DNA from: an uncultured delta proteobacterium
Lineage (GTDB): Bacteria > Myxococcota_A > UBA9160 > JAFDET01
Assembly: GCA_947259215.1 (NCBI GenBank)
Contig: CAMYLJ010000006.1
Span: 1-64,000 of the forward strand
Direction of reading: 5' to 3'
Length of the DNA stretch: 64,000 nucleotides
Under the pieces are notes generated by a model. The model was not told the origin of the DNA, made no database searches, and saw nothing but the letters and a program-made list of their open reading frames with translations. The position numbers and the translations under genes are program-made. This document shows, one piece after another, positions 63,109 through 64,000 of this stretch; the stretch's first letter is position 1; every line of letters starts with the position of its first letter.

Positions 63109-63153
63109 TCTCTACACGATTCCTACGCCCTCAGGGTGTGAACCGTTTCACAC
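63109..63153 (-). promoter_or_regulatory. Perfect CRP-type site and putative -10 of the large secreted gene
   Basis: GTGTGAACCGTTTCACAC (63136-63153) contains TGTGA-N6-TCACA exactly, the full consensus of CRP/FNR-family regulators that bind cyclic nucleotides. On the minus strand TAGAGA (63114-63109) is a possible -10. It would put the site centre about 42 bases upstream of the start, the usual class II position. The minus-strand gene starts at 63047. The lnt-like gene beyond ends at 63176, so the site lies only in the secreted gene's promoter. Confidence 0.6.
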
Positions 63154-63175
63154 GGCGAAGAAACCTCGAAAACGA

Positions 63176-64000
63176 TCACGAGAAGCGCCGGCGGCCGGCC
63201 GCCAGGCCCGCCACCGCGGCCAGGACGCAGAGGCCGGCGAAGGCGTCTCCCCAGCGTGCGTAGGGCGTCTGACGGCTCTCCCGGCGCACCAGTCCGAGCA
63301 GCACACTTCGCGTGAAGGGGTCGGTTCGCACCGCGGTCCGGCCCCAGGGATCCACGATCGCGGACGGCCCCGAGGTGGAGGCGCGCAGGAGGTAGCGGCG
63401 CTGCTCGATGGCCCGGAGCGAAACCACCGCGAGCATGTGCTCCGCGAACGCCTGGCCGGCGATCCAGTTGTCATTGGAGGGGCTCACGAGCAGCTCCGCC
63501 CCGGCTCGCACCCGGGCGCGCGCCACCTCGGGCAGCATGGCTTCGTTGCAGATCAGGAATCCGACGCGTCCCAGGCGGGTCTCGACCGGCGCCGGATCGG
63601 GGGCGCCGTGGTGGAAGGTCCGCGCGCCTTCGAGCCTGCGCTGCATCAGATCGAGGCTCGCCAGCGGGAAGTACTCCGAGAACGGGACGAGGTACTCCTT
63701 GTCGTAGCGGGCGCGGATCGATCCGTCGGGCGAGAGCGCGAAGATGCTGTTGAAGAACGGGGGCTGCGTGTCGCCATCACCGCTGGGGCCCCCCGCCAGC
63801 AGCTCGACGTCTCCCTCCTGGAGGACGCTCGCGACCGTGCGCCGGTACTCCGCTTCCGTCTCGAGGAAGAAGGTCATGGCGCCCTCGGGCCAGACCACGA
63901 CGCGGGGGGCGCCCTCGCCGAGGGCGCGCCGGGTCAGTGCGAGGTACACGTCCAGGTTCTTGCCGTAGTGGTCGGAGCGCCAGCGCCGGCCGAGCGCCAC
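63176..64000 (-). CDS. lnt: Second apolipoprotein N-acyltransferase-like protein, 3' part
   Basis: 275 codons to the window edge; the start lies outside. The visible part is the nitrilase domain and a final helix of an Lnt-type protein. Catalytic residues are in sight: Glu in VVWPEGA, Lys in RYDKEYLVPF, and Cys in FLICNEAML, with the W-like SPSNDNWI loop. It differs clearly from the Lnt at 13506. The final VLAAVAGLAAGRRR is a membrane anchor. A second copy may act on particular lipoproteins or be a divergent amidase. Confidence 0.8.
   Translation of the reverse strand: MALGRRWRSDHYGKNLDVYLALTRRALGEGAPRVVVWPEGAMTFFLETEAEYRRTVASVLQEGDVELLAGGPSGDGDTQPPFFNSIFALSPDGSIRARYDKEYLVPFSEYFPLASLDLMQRRLEGARTFHHGAPDPAPVETRLGRVGFLICNEAMLPEVARARVRAGAELLVSPSNDNWIAGQAFAEHMLAVVSLRAIEQRRYLLRASTSGPSAIVDPWGRTAVRTDPFTRSVLLGLVRRESRQTPYARWGDAFAGLCVLAAVAGLAAGRRRFS

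Noticed and set aside
58185-63263. 1692-codon open frame on the plus strand
   Set aside because: It is the antisense shadow of the secreted propeller gene, has no domain pattern and no credible start; the minus-strand gene has signal peptide and calcium and cysteine repeats.

Overview
The window is a 64 kb piece of a high-GC Gram-negative chromosome with dense, mostly single-gene or two-gene transcription units on both strands. Outer-membrane biology is clear: two apolipoprotein N-acyltransferases, an HpnN-type RND exporter coupled to an MlaC-like lipid carrier, a PEP-CTERM protein and a type IV prepilin. A Myxococcus-type cysteine-rich repeat, a CarF-type plasmalogen desaturase, zinc-ribbon cyclase/STAND proteins and an F420-type reductase fold point to a deltaproteobacterial lineage (Myxococcota, Binatota or a relative). 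There is no rRNA, tRNA or ribosomal protein gene to fix this. I see no CRISPR array, insertion sequence or prophage.

Layout. 1-4.7 kb: a DUF1566 protein, gpsA, a Tat-exported dienelactone-hydrolase-like protein, and an HTTM membrane protein coupled to a small membrane protein. 4.8-13.5 kb: a coherent locus in which two secreted proteins carry five copies of one cysteine-containing domain. They surround an NtrC-like response regulator that has lost the GAFTGA motif, and a membrane histidine kinase follows. 13.5-27 kb: lnt, a 1469-residue kinase/ATPase/TPR/cyclase fusion, a secreted PQQ-propeller protein, a glycosyltransferase, a secreted two-helix membrane protein and a leucine-dehydrogenase-like enzyme. 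26-34 kb: an orphan 584-residue membrane protein with a prepilin, an F420-type protein, a PEP-CTERM protein, an EstB-like serine hydrolase coupled to a K+ channel with RCK domains, and an SCP2-PhyH dioxygenase.

34-46.5 kb: a frameshifted TetR gene with intact promoter and operator-like palindrome, a lipoprotein fusing a beta-helix to a diheme cytochrome, a second diheme cytochrome, HpnN plus its MlaC-like partner, a nucleotide-transporter-like protein, a DUF3604 phosphoesterase-like protein, and an orphan gene paired with a methyltransferase. 46.5-64 kb: a second zinc-ribbon cyclase/ATPase/TPR protein, a methyltransferase and glycosyltransferase pair, CarF, a radical SAM/SPASM protein, a thiamine-diphosphate enzyme, an MFS permease, two tiny membrane ORFs, a 1662-residue secreted propeller protein under a perfect CRP-type palindrome, and the 3' part of a second lnt.

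Common threads. Two large cytosolic cyclase/ATPase proteins share an N-terminal double zinc ribbon with identical cysteine spacing, and a consensus TGTGA-N6-TCACA site lies upstream of one of the largest secreted proteins. This suggests, but does not prove, cyclic-nucleotide control of surface proteins. The best candidate for an undescribed system is the 5.0-13.5 kb two-component/secreted-repeat locus. Most other genes are recognisable housekeeping or accessory families.
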